Assembly (NCBI RefSeq): GCF_047496725.1
Contig: NC_132970.1
Coordinates: 15,599,501-15,663,500 of the forward strand
Length of the DNA stretch: 64,000 bases
Source: Anoplolepis gracilipes
Taxonomy: Eukaryota > Arthropoda > Insecta > Hymenoptera > Formicidae
Direction of reading: 5' to 3'
Made by a program: the position numbers and the translations under genes. The notes under the pieces were generated by a model that ran no database searches, was not told the DNA's origin, and saw nothing but the letters and a program-made list of their open reading frames with translations. Shown piece by piece: positions 36,225 to 47,138 of this stretch; the first letter of the stretch is position 1; every line of letters starts with the position of its first letter.

Positions 36225-36610
36225 GAGAGACGGGAATGGAACCCTAGTTTGCAGCGTGATAAGTATGGACCCCCTTTTTTTTTTTTTTTTTTTAGAAAAA
36301 TAATTTATTATCACAGTATATTTTTACAATTACACATATAGACTAATCTACAGATATAAAAGTAATTACCAAATATAAATCTTATGACTTAGTACCTACT
36401 TACTTAAAAGCTTAACTTAATATTAGCACTTATTTTCTCTTGCTAAGAGCTATGATAATTCTATATGTGTTAGTTAACAATAGTATTTGTGCTCTATTTA
36501 TTATTGTGTGTCAGGTACAAGAAAACTTTTTGCTAGAAGCAATGTTAAGTAAAAAACCTGCAATTAATACATAACATAAGTATGGACCGAACTACCCGAG
36601 CTACGCCGCC
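36225..36610 (-). mobile_element. tRNA-like SINE head, split by an insertion
   Basis: Removing 36272-36588 joins, on the minus strand, GGCGTAGCTCGGGTAGTTCGG (an A-box-like region) to CTAGGGTTCCATTCCCGTCTC (a B-box-like region), followed by a T-rich tail. This is the layout of a Pol III tRNA-derived SINE head. A functional tRNA is unlikely. Confidence 0.55.
36272..36575 (-). mobile_element. Retro-insertion with 13-bp target duplication
   Basis: A 304-bp insert with a poly-T run (poly-A tail on the minus strand) at its low-coordinate end, flanked by ATAAGTATGGACC at both 36259-36271 and 36576-36588. These are the marks of LINE-driven retroposition. I see no coding sequence in it, and its source is unknown. 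Confidence 0.8.
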
Positions 36611-36649
36611 TTCACGTTTAGTAGTGTAAAGTCACGGGTAGACAAGGAA

Positions 36650-37560
36650 TATTCAACATTCTGTATATATAAACTTTTATTTTTTAAATAATATACATTG
36701 TATTATCGTTCATTTAGTATATATTATTATATAGTATATATTATTAAGTCCTGTAAGTCCTACTATCATTCTCACATATAAATATATTTGAAATTATATA
36801 TAAAATTTTTCTTTGTTTTTTTTTGGTCATGCTTTTAACACAGTTTCTTGTGTTATCACTTGGAAAATATAATAGTAAAATTTAATTAATATTTGACAAA
36901 AGTAGTTTCTAAATTCCTATTGTAATAACTTAAGTTAAAAATAATTATAATTAATATAAACTCTTTACATATTATACTTAATAAGTATATTAATATAATA
37001 AGTATAATAATAAGTATATATAGTATACAGTGTGATAACCTTTTTACCTTTATTTCTTTTGTAATTGTTACATCTTCACCTGTTACTATTCCTTTTAAGC
37101 TATCATTTCCATTAAAAACATTAGTTCTTGTTTGTTGTAATCTATATGATGATCTTCCATACAATTCATATGATATTCAATTAACGTTGCTGCCATCTAA
37201 ACAAATAGATATAAAAATATCGATTACAAATAAAAATATAAGAAACATAATTTACTTTTATTTATTATTTATAAAGTGTATTGACTCATTGACTTAACGT
37301 ATTTCTACAAGGTTTAATAACGTATTGTTTTTTTATTAAATATTTACTAAAATTAATAAAACTTATAAATAAAAATTACCAGTCTAAAATCTATTTTGCC
37401 TACTTCAGACTCAATAAACTCAACAATACTCGACCAATGTACATCTTGTATCCATTCCTTAATGTACGACGGATGATATGGCATAAAGAATTGTCTTACT
37501 TCAAGACACTTTTCTTTTAAATTTTGTGATTCAGTGGAAATACATAAATAAATAAATAAA
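36650..37560. repeat. Direct duplication, copy 1 (D exon 5-6 region)
   Basis: About 900 bp matching 39850-40745 in the same orientation, including the AT-rich 3' part (ATAAAATTTTTCTTTGTTTT, GGTCATGCTTTTAA) and exons 5-6 of copy D. Confidence 0.8.
37048..37534 (-). pseudogene. Decayed duplicate of copy D exons 5 and 6
   Basis: The 37380-37534 block parallels D exon 5 (QNLKEKCLE, DVHWSSIVEFIESE against DIHWNIIESE). The 37048-37196 block parallels D exon 6 (ATLIEYHMN, HHIDYNKQEL, TGEDVTITKEIK). The exon 5 acceptor reads CAC instead of CAG, and exon 6 has a stop and frameshift after QELMF, so neither could be used as an alternative exon pair. Confidence 0.7.
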
Positions 37561-37564
37561 TAAA

Positions 37565-37565
<1 letters not shown>

Positions 37566-37618
<53 letters not shown>
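37566..37618. repeat. (AT)n microsatellite
   Basis: A pure AT run directly left of the solo LTR. It may hide the LTR's target duplication. Confidence 0.9.
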
Positions 37619-37622
<4 letters not shown>

Positions 37623-37922
37623 ACGTCCGCGGATCGATTATTAAATATCGCGCGACGCAATCAACATTTGCGAAATAAATAACACGATTTTATAAACAAA
37701 ACACAAAAATATTTTAATGGAACAAAAAATACAAAGCGTAATGATTTCAAATAATACGCAGCTGAGCAAGAAACGACCGCACAGCTTGACAGCTATTTTC
37801 AATCAAATCTGTCACTGTTTTTCAAACGTTCTCTTAACGACGAAACTCTTGACAACGAAATATCGAGACATTTCAAACGTACGGTTTTATAGCCTGACTT
37901 CACAAATCGCAGGGATGTAACA
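37619..37922. mobile_element. Solo LTR
   Basis: 304 bp starting TGTTACGTCCGCGG and ending GGGATGTAACA: the TG...CA termini and inverted TGTTAC/GTAACA ends of Gypsy- or Bel-type LTRs. It is clearly GC-richer than its AT-repeat surroundings and contains AATAAA near 37674. No internal retrotransposon sequence or second LTR is nearby, so it is probably left by recombination between two LTRs. Confidence 0.7.
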
Positions 37923-38235
37923 ATATATATATATGCAATGTAAATGCTTATAAAAAGGAAGACAAAGAAATAACTTTATAATACAATTAATAAATCACAA
38001 TTATATATAAATATTAAAAAAACATTATTTATAAAAAATACTTTATATTATATTATTTACTAAAAGTTCGCAACTTTTGGCCACGTACTCTGCTTCACCG
38101 ATTTTTATGTACATTTTTTTATGAGTAGTTCTCGTCCAATGAAATTTCCTTGCAAAATTTGCGGAGGAAAAATTTAAAATAAAATTATTTTTTTTAAATA
38201 TATGCTGAAATATGAAATATATTTTTAAATATGAC

Positions 38236-39423
38236 TGTGTAATTAATCGAAGATTCATAACTTATATCCATGTCAGGCGGATATAGTGAATAGCCGTGGA
38301 AGAATCAAACATAACGGATCGCCGTCCTTTCCTCGCTTTCGCACAGAAATTATTCAGCGATAGGACTTACTTTTATTTAATTCCCTTTAATATCTCCAAA
38401 AAAATCCTGAAATGTAGTCACATAAAGAGAAAGACAATGTTTTATAATTGTAAGAATATTAAAGATATCGGAAATTAATTGTATTTATAACGAAATTTAA
38501 ATATTTTATTTATTTAACGTAAACTTTTTATAGATAGGTAGTTGCACAAATAAGTTAAAATGAAGTTTTTTTAATTATTATTTTCATTATTAAGCAAAAA
38601 TAATGTGGAAAGTAAAACTAAAAGTAGAATTTTGTTTATAATTTTATATGTTGGAAATATTAATGCATATGTATAATCTGATATACATTTTGTATATGTA
38701 GTACATTTTATAGCTTCAAAATTTTTCTCTAATACATAACACAAAATTATACATGAAATTTTATTCCGAATATTACGAATAATAAAGCGTCTAGAAGAAA
38801 AATAGCATTCAAAATGAAACTTTTAAATAATAAATAAAGCGTTATATTATAATATTGTAATATAATTTGCCGAGCGTATGAAATAAAATAAAATAAAATC
38901 AAGTATCAAAGTTTTTTTACAACTAATATATCCAAACGAAAAATTTCTTTCACCAGATAAATTGAGAAAATCGGTTCGACTGCTGTCACAACGCATTAGA
39001 AGGTAATTTGCACGCAATACCATTTTCTCGGATTGTCAATGCAGCGTTAAAAAAGGATTCAGCAGCGTATAAAAGATGGCAGGCGTCTCTAGACGGTCGG
39101 CGTCCGTGGAACCTCGTTGATGTTGATCTGAAGAAAAGGTTATTATCGATGAATTTTCGAAGACTTCTAAGCTAGACGACACCATTATCGCACAGCGGAG
39201 AATCGCGACATGGACACGCGCACAGACGAAAAAGAAGGAAGATGGTGGAAAGATGAGAAGCGGAGGGAGGCAGAGTCATCCGCTGAGCAGCGAGTCATTC
39301 GCTGCAAGCAGCGAGTGTCCCCCGTAGCGTCTCGGTCTCTTCTCCACCTCGGTAGATAGTTTCCTTCTTCAGCTTCTCGTTTCGTGTGCAAAAAAGATGC
39401 GTAGAGACCGAAGTGATACGGTG
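38236..39423. repeat. 1.2-kb duplication, copy 1
   Basis: Matches 43323-44583 in the same orientation from GTGTAATTAATC to GACCGAAGTGATACGGT, with small indels. It includes a moderately GC-rich part (38980-39420) with short minus-strand frames that I do not recognise. The two copies bracket gene D. Confidence 0.85.
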
Positions 39424-39849
39424 CGTTAACAAACAATCGACTAGGTGTTTATTGATGGCTTTATTTGACGACCGATTTTCTTTTTTACGAAACACGCGAA
39501 ACGTGTAAGTCTTTCGCTTTTGTATCGCGTATTTAACACGCCATATCTCTGGCACCAATTGTGAATAAAAAATATGTAATACAAAATTGAAATAATTAAA
39601 GTACGTGACTTCGGAAAATATTTGTTATAGCATTGCATTGACTTATCTTTCTGCAGGTCTGGACGTAAGATCAGTACAACTTTTTTATCGAAGACCAAAA
39701 AGATGTGATAACATTTTACATTTATAAGATTTTTTAAAGTAGTATCATATAGTCTTTACAGTTACAACGCAATCTCCACTTGCAAATAAATTTTATTTGA
39801 AATTTTTACGGTTTAGGAATATTAAAAATTTTCTTTATAAAACATACTT

Positions 39850-40745
39850 CAGCATTCTGTATATATAAATTTTTATTTTTTAAATAATATACATTATATT
39901 ATCACTTAGTATATATTATTATATAGTACATATTATATACTATAAGTCTTGTAAGTTCTACTATCATTTTCACATATAAATATATATGAAATTATATATA
40001 AAATTTTTCTTTGTTTTTTTTGGTCATGCTTTTAATACAGTTTCATGTGTCATCACCTGGAAAATATAATAGTAAAATTTAATTAATATTCGACAAAAGT
40101 AGTTTTTAAATTGTATAGCTATTGTAATAACTTCAGTTAAAAATAATTATAATATAAACTCTTTGCATATTATACATAATAAGTATATTAGTATATAGTA
40201 TACAGTGTGATAAGTTACCTTTATTCCTTCTGTAATTGCTGCATCTTCACCTGTTATTATTTTTATTAAAGTGCATAATTCTTGTTCGTTGTAATCTATA
40301 TGATTAATTATCATACTATCCATATGATTTTCAATTAACGTTACTACCATCTAAACAAATAGATATAAAAATGTCGATTACGAATAAAAATATAAAAAAC
40401 ATAATTTACTTTTATTTATTATTTATAAAGTGTATTGATTCAGTGACTTAACGTATTTTTATACGGTTTAATAACGTATTGTTTTCTTTATTAACTATTT
40501 ACTAAAATTAATAAAACCTATAAATAAAAATTACCTCTATAAAATTCATTTCTCCTTCTTCAGACTCAATAATATTCCAATGTATATCTCGTATCCCTTC
40601 AACAATGTTTGACGGATATGACGATATAACATCAATGTTATTCATACAAAGCCACTCTTCTTTTAAATTTTCTGGCTTACTGGAAATACATAAATAAATA
40701 AATAAATAAAAATAATATATATACATACATATATATATATAAAAG
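39850..40745. repeat. Direct duplication, copy 2 (D exon 5-6 region)
   Basis: Partner of 36650-37560. This copy contains the open exons 5 and 6 of gene D. Confidence 0.8.
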
Positions 40746-42168
40746 AGTCAGAAACATTGGAAGAGATATAAGAGAATTATATTTAGAGAGTGATTCTGAA
40801 ACTAAAATTATATAATTACCAATCTAATTTCCAAGAAATTATAATATTTGAATATTCTACTAAAGGTATTAGTCTGCTGGCTATGCCAAACTTTCTCATT
40901 ACAGCGTAATATGTAAAAATCAATAAATATTTCCGTAAATGTTGAAATAAAATCTGTAACATATAAATTACATTAGAAAAAATAATATTAAACATTTTCA
41001 TAACATAAAAAGATATATTCGGGTAGTGTTTTAACAAAATATAAATATATATAATATAATTAACATAATTTAACATAATCTGCAATAACTTACAGATGTT
41101 GGTATATATGGGATACGCAATTCTTCCAACAGTTGAAAAAATAGATAATCGATGGATTTAGAAAATATACATTCTTTTAATATGTCCATAATTTGTCTTG
41201 CTTCGATTTCATCCCAAAAATTCTTTTTGGTCCAGAATTTTCCTGTATTTATATCATCTCTCCAATGAGAAAAATCATTGTCAGAAGAATTTAAACAATT
41301 CTTTGAAAATATTGCATGCCTAGGATATACTTCTAATAGAAAAGATTGCACTTTTTCCACAACATTATTTAACCATGTATTTACAAAATAGTAAGATACA
41401 TGTGGTCGAAAATATTGGAGCACCAGAGTAAGGAGTTGTTCCAAAGATTGTTTTTTTTCTGACAGATTATTAAATTTTTTGAGCTTATATATTAATCGAT
41501 ATTGTCTCAAATATCGCGAAATTTCTTCAAAATAATGTATATTAGTTAAATTATGGAATTTCCTAAAAAAAAAAATTACGTAATAATTATACAATAACAA
41601 CTGTAAAATAATTAATTTGTGATGTTAATATTAATTTTTTAAATTTTACCTTGATGATTCCACAAAAACGTTTCTATGTAGATAAAACGTAATAAAATAA
41701 TAAAACATGGAATTGTTGGCTATAAAACGGAGAAATGAATCTAATTTGTCTTTATTAGAATCCGTTAAGGCGTTGTAGGACATGAGGAACACAAAATACT
41801 TTAATGTTCTAACACTTTCTATACTTTTCTCCACTTGTTCTTTAAAATTTAAATTCTGAGACAATTTCTTCCGTTTCTCTTCATTATCTTTGTTCAAGAT
41901 AGAACAGCTAAAATTAATACATATAAAATATTTCAAAAGTCTTCCATCGTACGAAAATTTACTAATTTTAAGTAAAATTAATATGAAAAGATTTGTAAAT
42001 AAAAACTTACCTATGGTAAAATTTCCTCTCCCAAAATCGGTTATACAGTTCAATCTCTTGAAATCTTTTGCACGTAGATTTAAATTTCACCACATCCTCG
42101 ATGCTAATGCTCTCACATTCCAAAATAGTAGTAATTATTTCGTCAGGCAAACACATTATCGTAGCCAT
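40147..42168 (-). CDS. FBXO21-like copy D, no YccV domain
   Basis: Exons on the minus strand: 42011-42168, 41650-41907, 41094-41562, 40820-40953, 40535-40679, 40219-40350. Phases and several lengths (158 and 469) are identical to copy C and there are no stops. Residues 1-52 are the F-box (MATIMCLPDEII, FKSTCKRF), followed by the same helical region (FLRFIANNSMFYYF) and a diverged SirB1-like part (YFRPHVSYYFVNTWL, FGIASRLIPLVEY). Exon 6 ends at a good donor, but no YccV exons exist downstream before copy C. Without splicing, the frame runs through a hydrophobic tail to a stop at 40147 (about 455 aa). It is either a truncated F-box protein or a pseudogene with a still-open frame. It is far more diverged from A, B and C than they are from each other. 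Confidence 0.65.
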
Positions 42169-43322
42169 CGTAGCAGAAAAAATTCAGTAAAGCACCAAAA
42201 AAATTCGCAATTCAAAATCTCAACGAACGTATTAGTTTTGTATCACTAATTAAAACTAAACATTTAAAATGTGTATATATAACATATATATACACACACA
42301 TATATATATACGCAAACGTAATCTTGACCTTTCTATTGCAACGCGTCTATTTGCAATGATCTCAAAAAGAATAAGGACTAAGCAAGAGAACCTCTACAGC
42401 CCCCTCTCCGTTTGTTTAAACCATAACTAAAAAATTTGGCAGTTTCCTATTGGTCTGAGGTAGTACCGCCTCTCGACTAAACTAGAACTTTAGATTTCAT
42501 CCCTCCAGTCGGTCACGGACGGAGGGGGAGCGACAAGTAAACCAGAAGGCGAGGGTGTCTTGATTCCCCGCCGAGCGCTGATGGAGTCCTGGGCCCTGGA
42601 ACCCTCAAATGCACGATTGCTGGTAATTAGCTTTATCACCTAGTACCAATTGTACGCAGCAACTTACATAACCCTGCCGACTGCGTTCACTCACATGTGG
42701 AATGGGTTAATGAGAACACGGCATCGTCGTGTCTCGAAGAAAAACGCCATCATCGCTTTGCGCAAAGTACCATCGCGCAAAGATTTTTGCTCAAGACTAC
42801 TGTGGTTCAAGTCTTTTTTGTATCTAAGCAATTTTATGTACCTTATGAAACAATACTGAATATTTTTCGCGTTGCCATTCGATATATTCTATTCAACTGT
42901 ATATATTCCATCTTCTAGGAACACACTACTGTATCTTTTATTTTCTATAAATATTATAATTGCGAAAATTTAGACCACGTGCAAAAAGATTCTTTAATAT
43001 GATTTAATAAATTAATATGACGCTTCAAAGCACATAATCGATTTAAAACAAAATTAAGAAAAGATTATTCGAAACGAAGCATGCGCTTTTTAGAAACAAC
43101 ATACGTGGATCTGTAAAGCAGACTAATGAATTGAGTTTGATCTTTGATGGATATTATCCTGCGTCCAAGGTGACCAATCAGGCTCGCAGTTGTCGATTTC
43201 GTGAAGCAAATATCATAAAATGAGGACTACTACCGGACTCCCTCACCAGGGAGCTGCCCCTGAGTAAAATTTCTTTTGTCTTTCGCTGATCGCGAGTTTC
43301 TCGCGGGTCTCGAGACTGAACC
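42169..43322. other. Upstream region of copy D
   Basis: Contains a GC-richer stretch at 42470-42800 (GGACGGAGGGGGAGCGAC). No gene was recognised. It may hold the promoter of D, since the shared GTCGCGATGCGTC block of copies A-C is only weakly echoed (GCAACGCGTCTATTTGC near 42340). Confidence 0.35.
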
Positions 43323-44583
43323 GTGTAATTAATCAAAAATTCATAACTTATATCCATGTAAGGCGGATATAGTGAATAGCCGTGGAAGAATCGAACATAA
43401 CAGATCGCCGTCCTTTCCTCGCTTTCGCACAGAAATTATTCAGCGATAGGACTTACTTTTATTTAATTCCCTTTGATACCTCCAAAAAAATGCTGAAATG
43501 TAGTATCACATAAAGAGAAAGATATTGTTTTATAATTGTAAGAATATTAAAGATATCGGAGATTGATTGTATTTATAACGAAATTTAAATATTTTATTTA
43601 TTTAGCGTAAACTTTTTACAGATATGTAGATAGGTAGTTGCACAAACAAGTTAAAATGAAGTTTTTTAATTATTATTATCATTATTAAACAAAAATAATG
43701 TGGAAAATAAAACTAAAAGTAGAATTTTGTTTACAATTTTATATGTTGTAAATATTAATGCATATGTATAATCTGATATACATTTTATATATCATGTAGT
43801 ACATTTTATAGCTTCAAAAGTTTTCTCTAATATATAACACAAAATTATACATGAAATTTTATTCCGAATATTATAACGAATAATAAAGCGTCTAGAAGAA
43901 AAATAGCATTCAAAATGAAACTTTTAAATAATAAATAAAGCGTTATATTATAATATTGTAATATAATTTGCTGAGCGCATGAAAAAAAAAAAAAAAAAAT
44001 AAAATCAAGTATTAAAGTTTTTTTACAACTAATATATCCAAACGAAAAATTTCTTGATAAATTGAGAAAATCGGTTCGACCGCTGTCACAACGCATTAGA
44101 AGGTGATTTGCACGCAATACCATTTTCTCGGATTGTCAATGCAGCGTCAAAAAAGCATTCAGCAGCGTATAAAAGATGGCAGACGGGCGTCTCTGGACGG
44201 TCGGCGTCCGTGAAACCTCGTTGATGTTGATCTGAAGAAAAGGTTATTATCGATGAATTCTCGAAGACCTCTAAGTTAGACGAGACCATTAACGCATAGT
44301 GGAGAATCGCGACATGGGCACGCGCACGGACGAAAAAGAAGGAAGATGGTGGAAAGATGAGAAGCGGAGGGAGGCAGAGTCATCAGCTGAGGTCATTGGG
44401 CCTCAAAGAGACAATTAATGTACCGCAGACACAATGGCGGAAAATAATCCATTGGCAGGGCCGTGCAAGCAGCGAGTATCCCCCGCAGCGTCTCGGTCTC
44501 TTCTCCACCTCGGTAGATAGTCTCTTTCTTCAGCTTCTCATTTCGCGTGCACAAAAGATGCGTAGAGACCGAAGTGATACGGT
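43323..44583. repeat. 1.2-kb duplication, copy 2
   Basis: Partner of 38236-39423. It differs by about 70 extra bases at 44391-44462 (CAATGGCGGAAAATAATCC region) and small indels. Confidence 0.85.
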
Positions 44584-45540
44584 TAATCTTTTAGTTTTAT
44601 AATTTTGGCACAACATGATGGGTTTTTAGCCCATTGTAATGTGTTCTAAACTGGCTGTTGAAGATATGCTGCCTGTAGAACATAATGGTGTGATGATGGA
44701 TCGACGCTTTAGTTATACATACGTATGTCAGTAGCACGAAAAGAAAAATGTTCTACCTGATGAGGTAATTTCACAAATAGCAACAACAATACACGACGAT
44801 ACATCGAGCACAATTAAAACTCTCTAGTATTAATTTTACTATAGTGTTATTTTTATAAAACACATTGTTTTAGACCAGAAATTTTTCTTTCTAATAAAAG
44901 AATTTAGATAAAGTATAAGTTGACAGTGATATTAATGCGAAATCTTTTTCAAGCTTTTTTGATTTAATTATCGCTTTCATTAATAGTTTACATTTTATTT
45001 TATTTATAGTTTGTCAATATATGTCGCAAGTATGATATAATCTATTTTTTAATTTTATTTACTCACGAAATTTTGAAAATGGTAATAAAACAGGTTCCAC
45101 TCGTAAAAGCGAGAAGAAATTATAAAAGAAAATGCAACTTATTGACAATGGATTAAGATGGCGAGAAAATTAGTAAAGAAAAGAATCGATGATGTCGAAT
45201 GTCGAATATAACATTAGAGAAAGCGAGGAGCAAAAGACAGATTGAGAAAAAGGAACCAAACAGGAAGCGAAAAGAATTCGTGGAAAATGCTAAACATATA
45301 ATTTTTTTTTAAATAGACATTTTTGGCGTATAAAGTCGGAAAAATTCAATACTGAAATGCTAACAATAAATCAATATTTCTTTGTCTCTACTACGACGGA
45401 CAAGGTGAACCTTTCTACATCAATAACAATAGATACTAAGAAAATTCACTTATAGTTATCGTTTTATGTATTCTGATTAACAACCCTTAGAAAAGTAATT
45501 CTTTAAAAATCCAAATTCTATTATGTTTTGAAAAGTACAA
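44584..45540. other. Intergenic DNA
   Basis: No gene was seen, and there is no clear repeat apart from AT-rich sequence. Confidence 0.4.
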
Positions 45541-45548
45541 TGGACTTT

Positions 45549-45733
45549 GTATACTCATTTATTTTAAAAACCTGGAATGCATTCTTTAACTCGAAATAAT
45601 AGCTTCTTTAAAGAAGCTCGAGAACTTTCTAGCTATTATTTCGAGTTTCTTTAAAGAAGCTCGAGAACTTTCTAGCTATTATTTCGAGTTAAAGAATACA
45701 TTCCAGGTTTTTAAAATAAATGAGTATACAAAG
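45549..45733. repeat. Palindromic element with internal tandem repeat
   Basis: The left arm TTTGTATACTCATTTATTTT ... AACTCGAAATAATAGCT is repeated inverted at the right. Between them CTTTAAAGAAGCTCGAGAAC-TTTCTAGCTATTATTTCGAG occurs twice in tandem. It looks like a small MITE with a duplicated centre. Confidence 0.8.
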
Positions 45734-45739
45734 CCTTTT

Positions 45740-47138
45740 CGGCAACGAGTACGCTACGACATACAGGTATTATCTTCTTAAATGGCATTGAAAAAAAGGG
45801 ATTTGCAATACAAGCAAAAAATCTAGCACTAAAGCACTGAGTTTTCAGTTTGAATATGTGTAATATTTCAAAATGACAGATCTACAGATATTTTCTCTCT
45901 TTCCGCTTTCCGTCTTTATCAGATAATTTAATATACTCACGAAATTACCTTGATGCTCGTTCATTCGATAAATAATTTTTGTGTTAATATATGTATACAG
46001 CGTGTTTATTTGAAAAGTTTCCTGTTTATTTTGTGACCGATTAATTTTTGTGAAAAATATCGAAAGACATCAATTTTGTTTTCGGGAACGTATAAATACG
46101 ATAAATGCAACGGTATTACTGCATCACCTTCGCAGGAGTAGCTACTCCTTCAAAAATCTTAAATGGCAATAGGGGTCAAGTGGTATATCATTTTAAAGGT
46201 CTTTTAATTTTCTTTACAACCGCGTTTGTTTTTTTTTTAATTTGAATAAATATTTTTTGAAAAATTGTACTAAAAAGTTTCAGGTATAAAAAAGAAATTT
46301 TAGATGCAAAGATACAGTTTAGAGTAAATTAATTTATTTACATGTTATTTTAAATGTTCAAAATGTTAAGGCGTAATTGTGAGTTTTAATAATATTATAC
46401 ATGATTTTAAATGTAGTAATAAAAATATGTTATAATTTTGTATGGCGATTGTATAATCATAAATTGTTGTACAAATGAATTTTTTATTTTTAACACTTAA
46501 TACATTGAATTGTTTTTAACATGAGCAATTAATAGATCTAATTTCTTCTCCCACTTACTGCACTTATTCAGTTCTAACTTGGGTTAAAAATAAAAATATT
46601 ATAATTTATGTAAATAATAATAAAATATTAATCTACATTTACATTAAAATTGAGACAGTAATATGAAAATTTGTAACTGTATTTTCACGTTTTCTGAAGA
46701 CACTACATATCTTATTAAGTATTCTTATTAAATTACTTTGTCTGTTTTCTTTTGAATTATATAAATTAGATTATTTTCTTCTAATTATTAGCAATAATTT
46801 TTAAATAAAAAATACAATTTTATAATTTAATACCCGTTTGACATATACACTTAAATAACACGTTGTAAATGTATAATCTTATACTATTAGTATTGTAATT
46901 TTTTTACTTACTCAATGAAACGTTAAAGAAGTATTTTCAAAACTTCTGCTCTAGATTATATATAAAATAAAATGATAAATAAATAACATTTTATTAGTTG
47001 AATAGTGGAAATAGACAAAATTTAGAAAAATGTTTAAATATTTTAATAAATGATTTTATATACTCTTTTATATTAAAACTCTATACATAAACGTAAATCG
47101 TAGTAAAAAATCATAATAAGTTTTAATAATTGACTTAC
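45740..47138. other. AT-rich DNA downstream of the FASN relic
   Basis: The remaining 3' exons of the fatty acid synthase relic would be expected here, but I could not recognise any. 45797-45837 repeats 3485-3530. Confidence 0.4.

Noticed and set aside
37717..37920. 67-codon frame in the solo LTR
   Set aside because: It lies wholly within the LTR and has no protein-like features.
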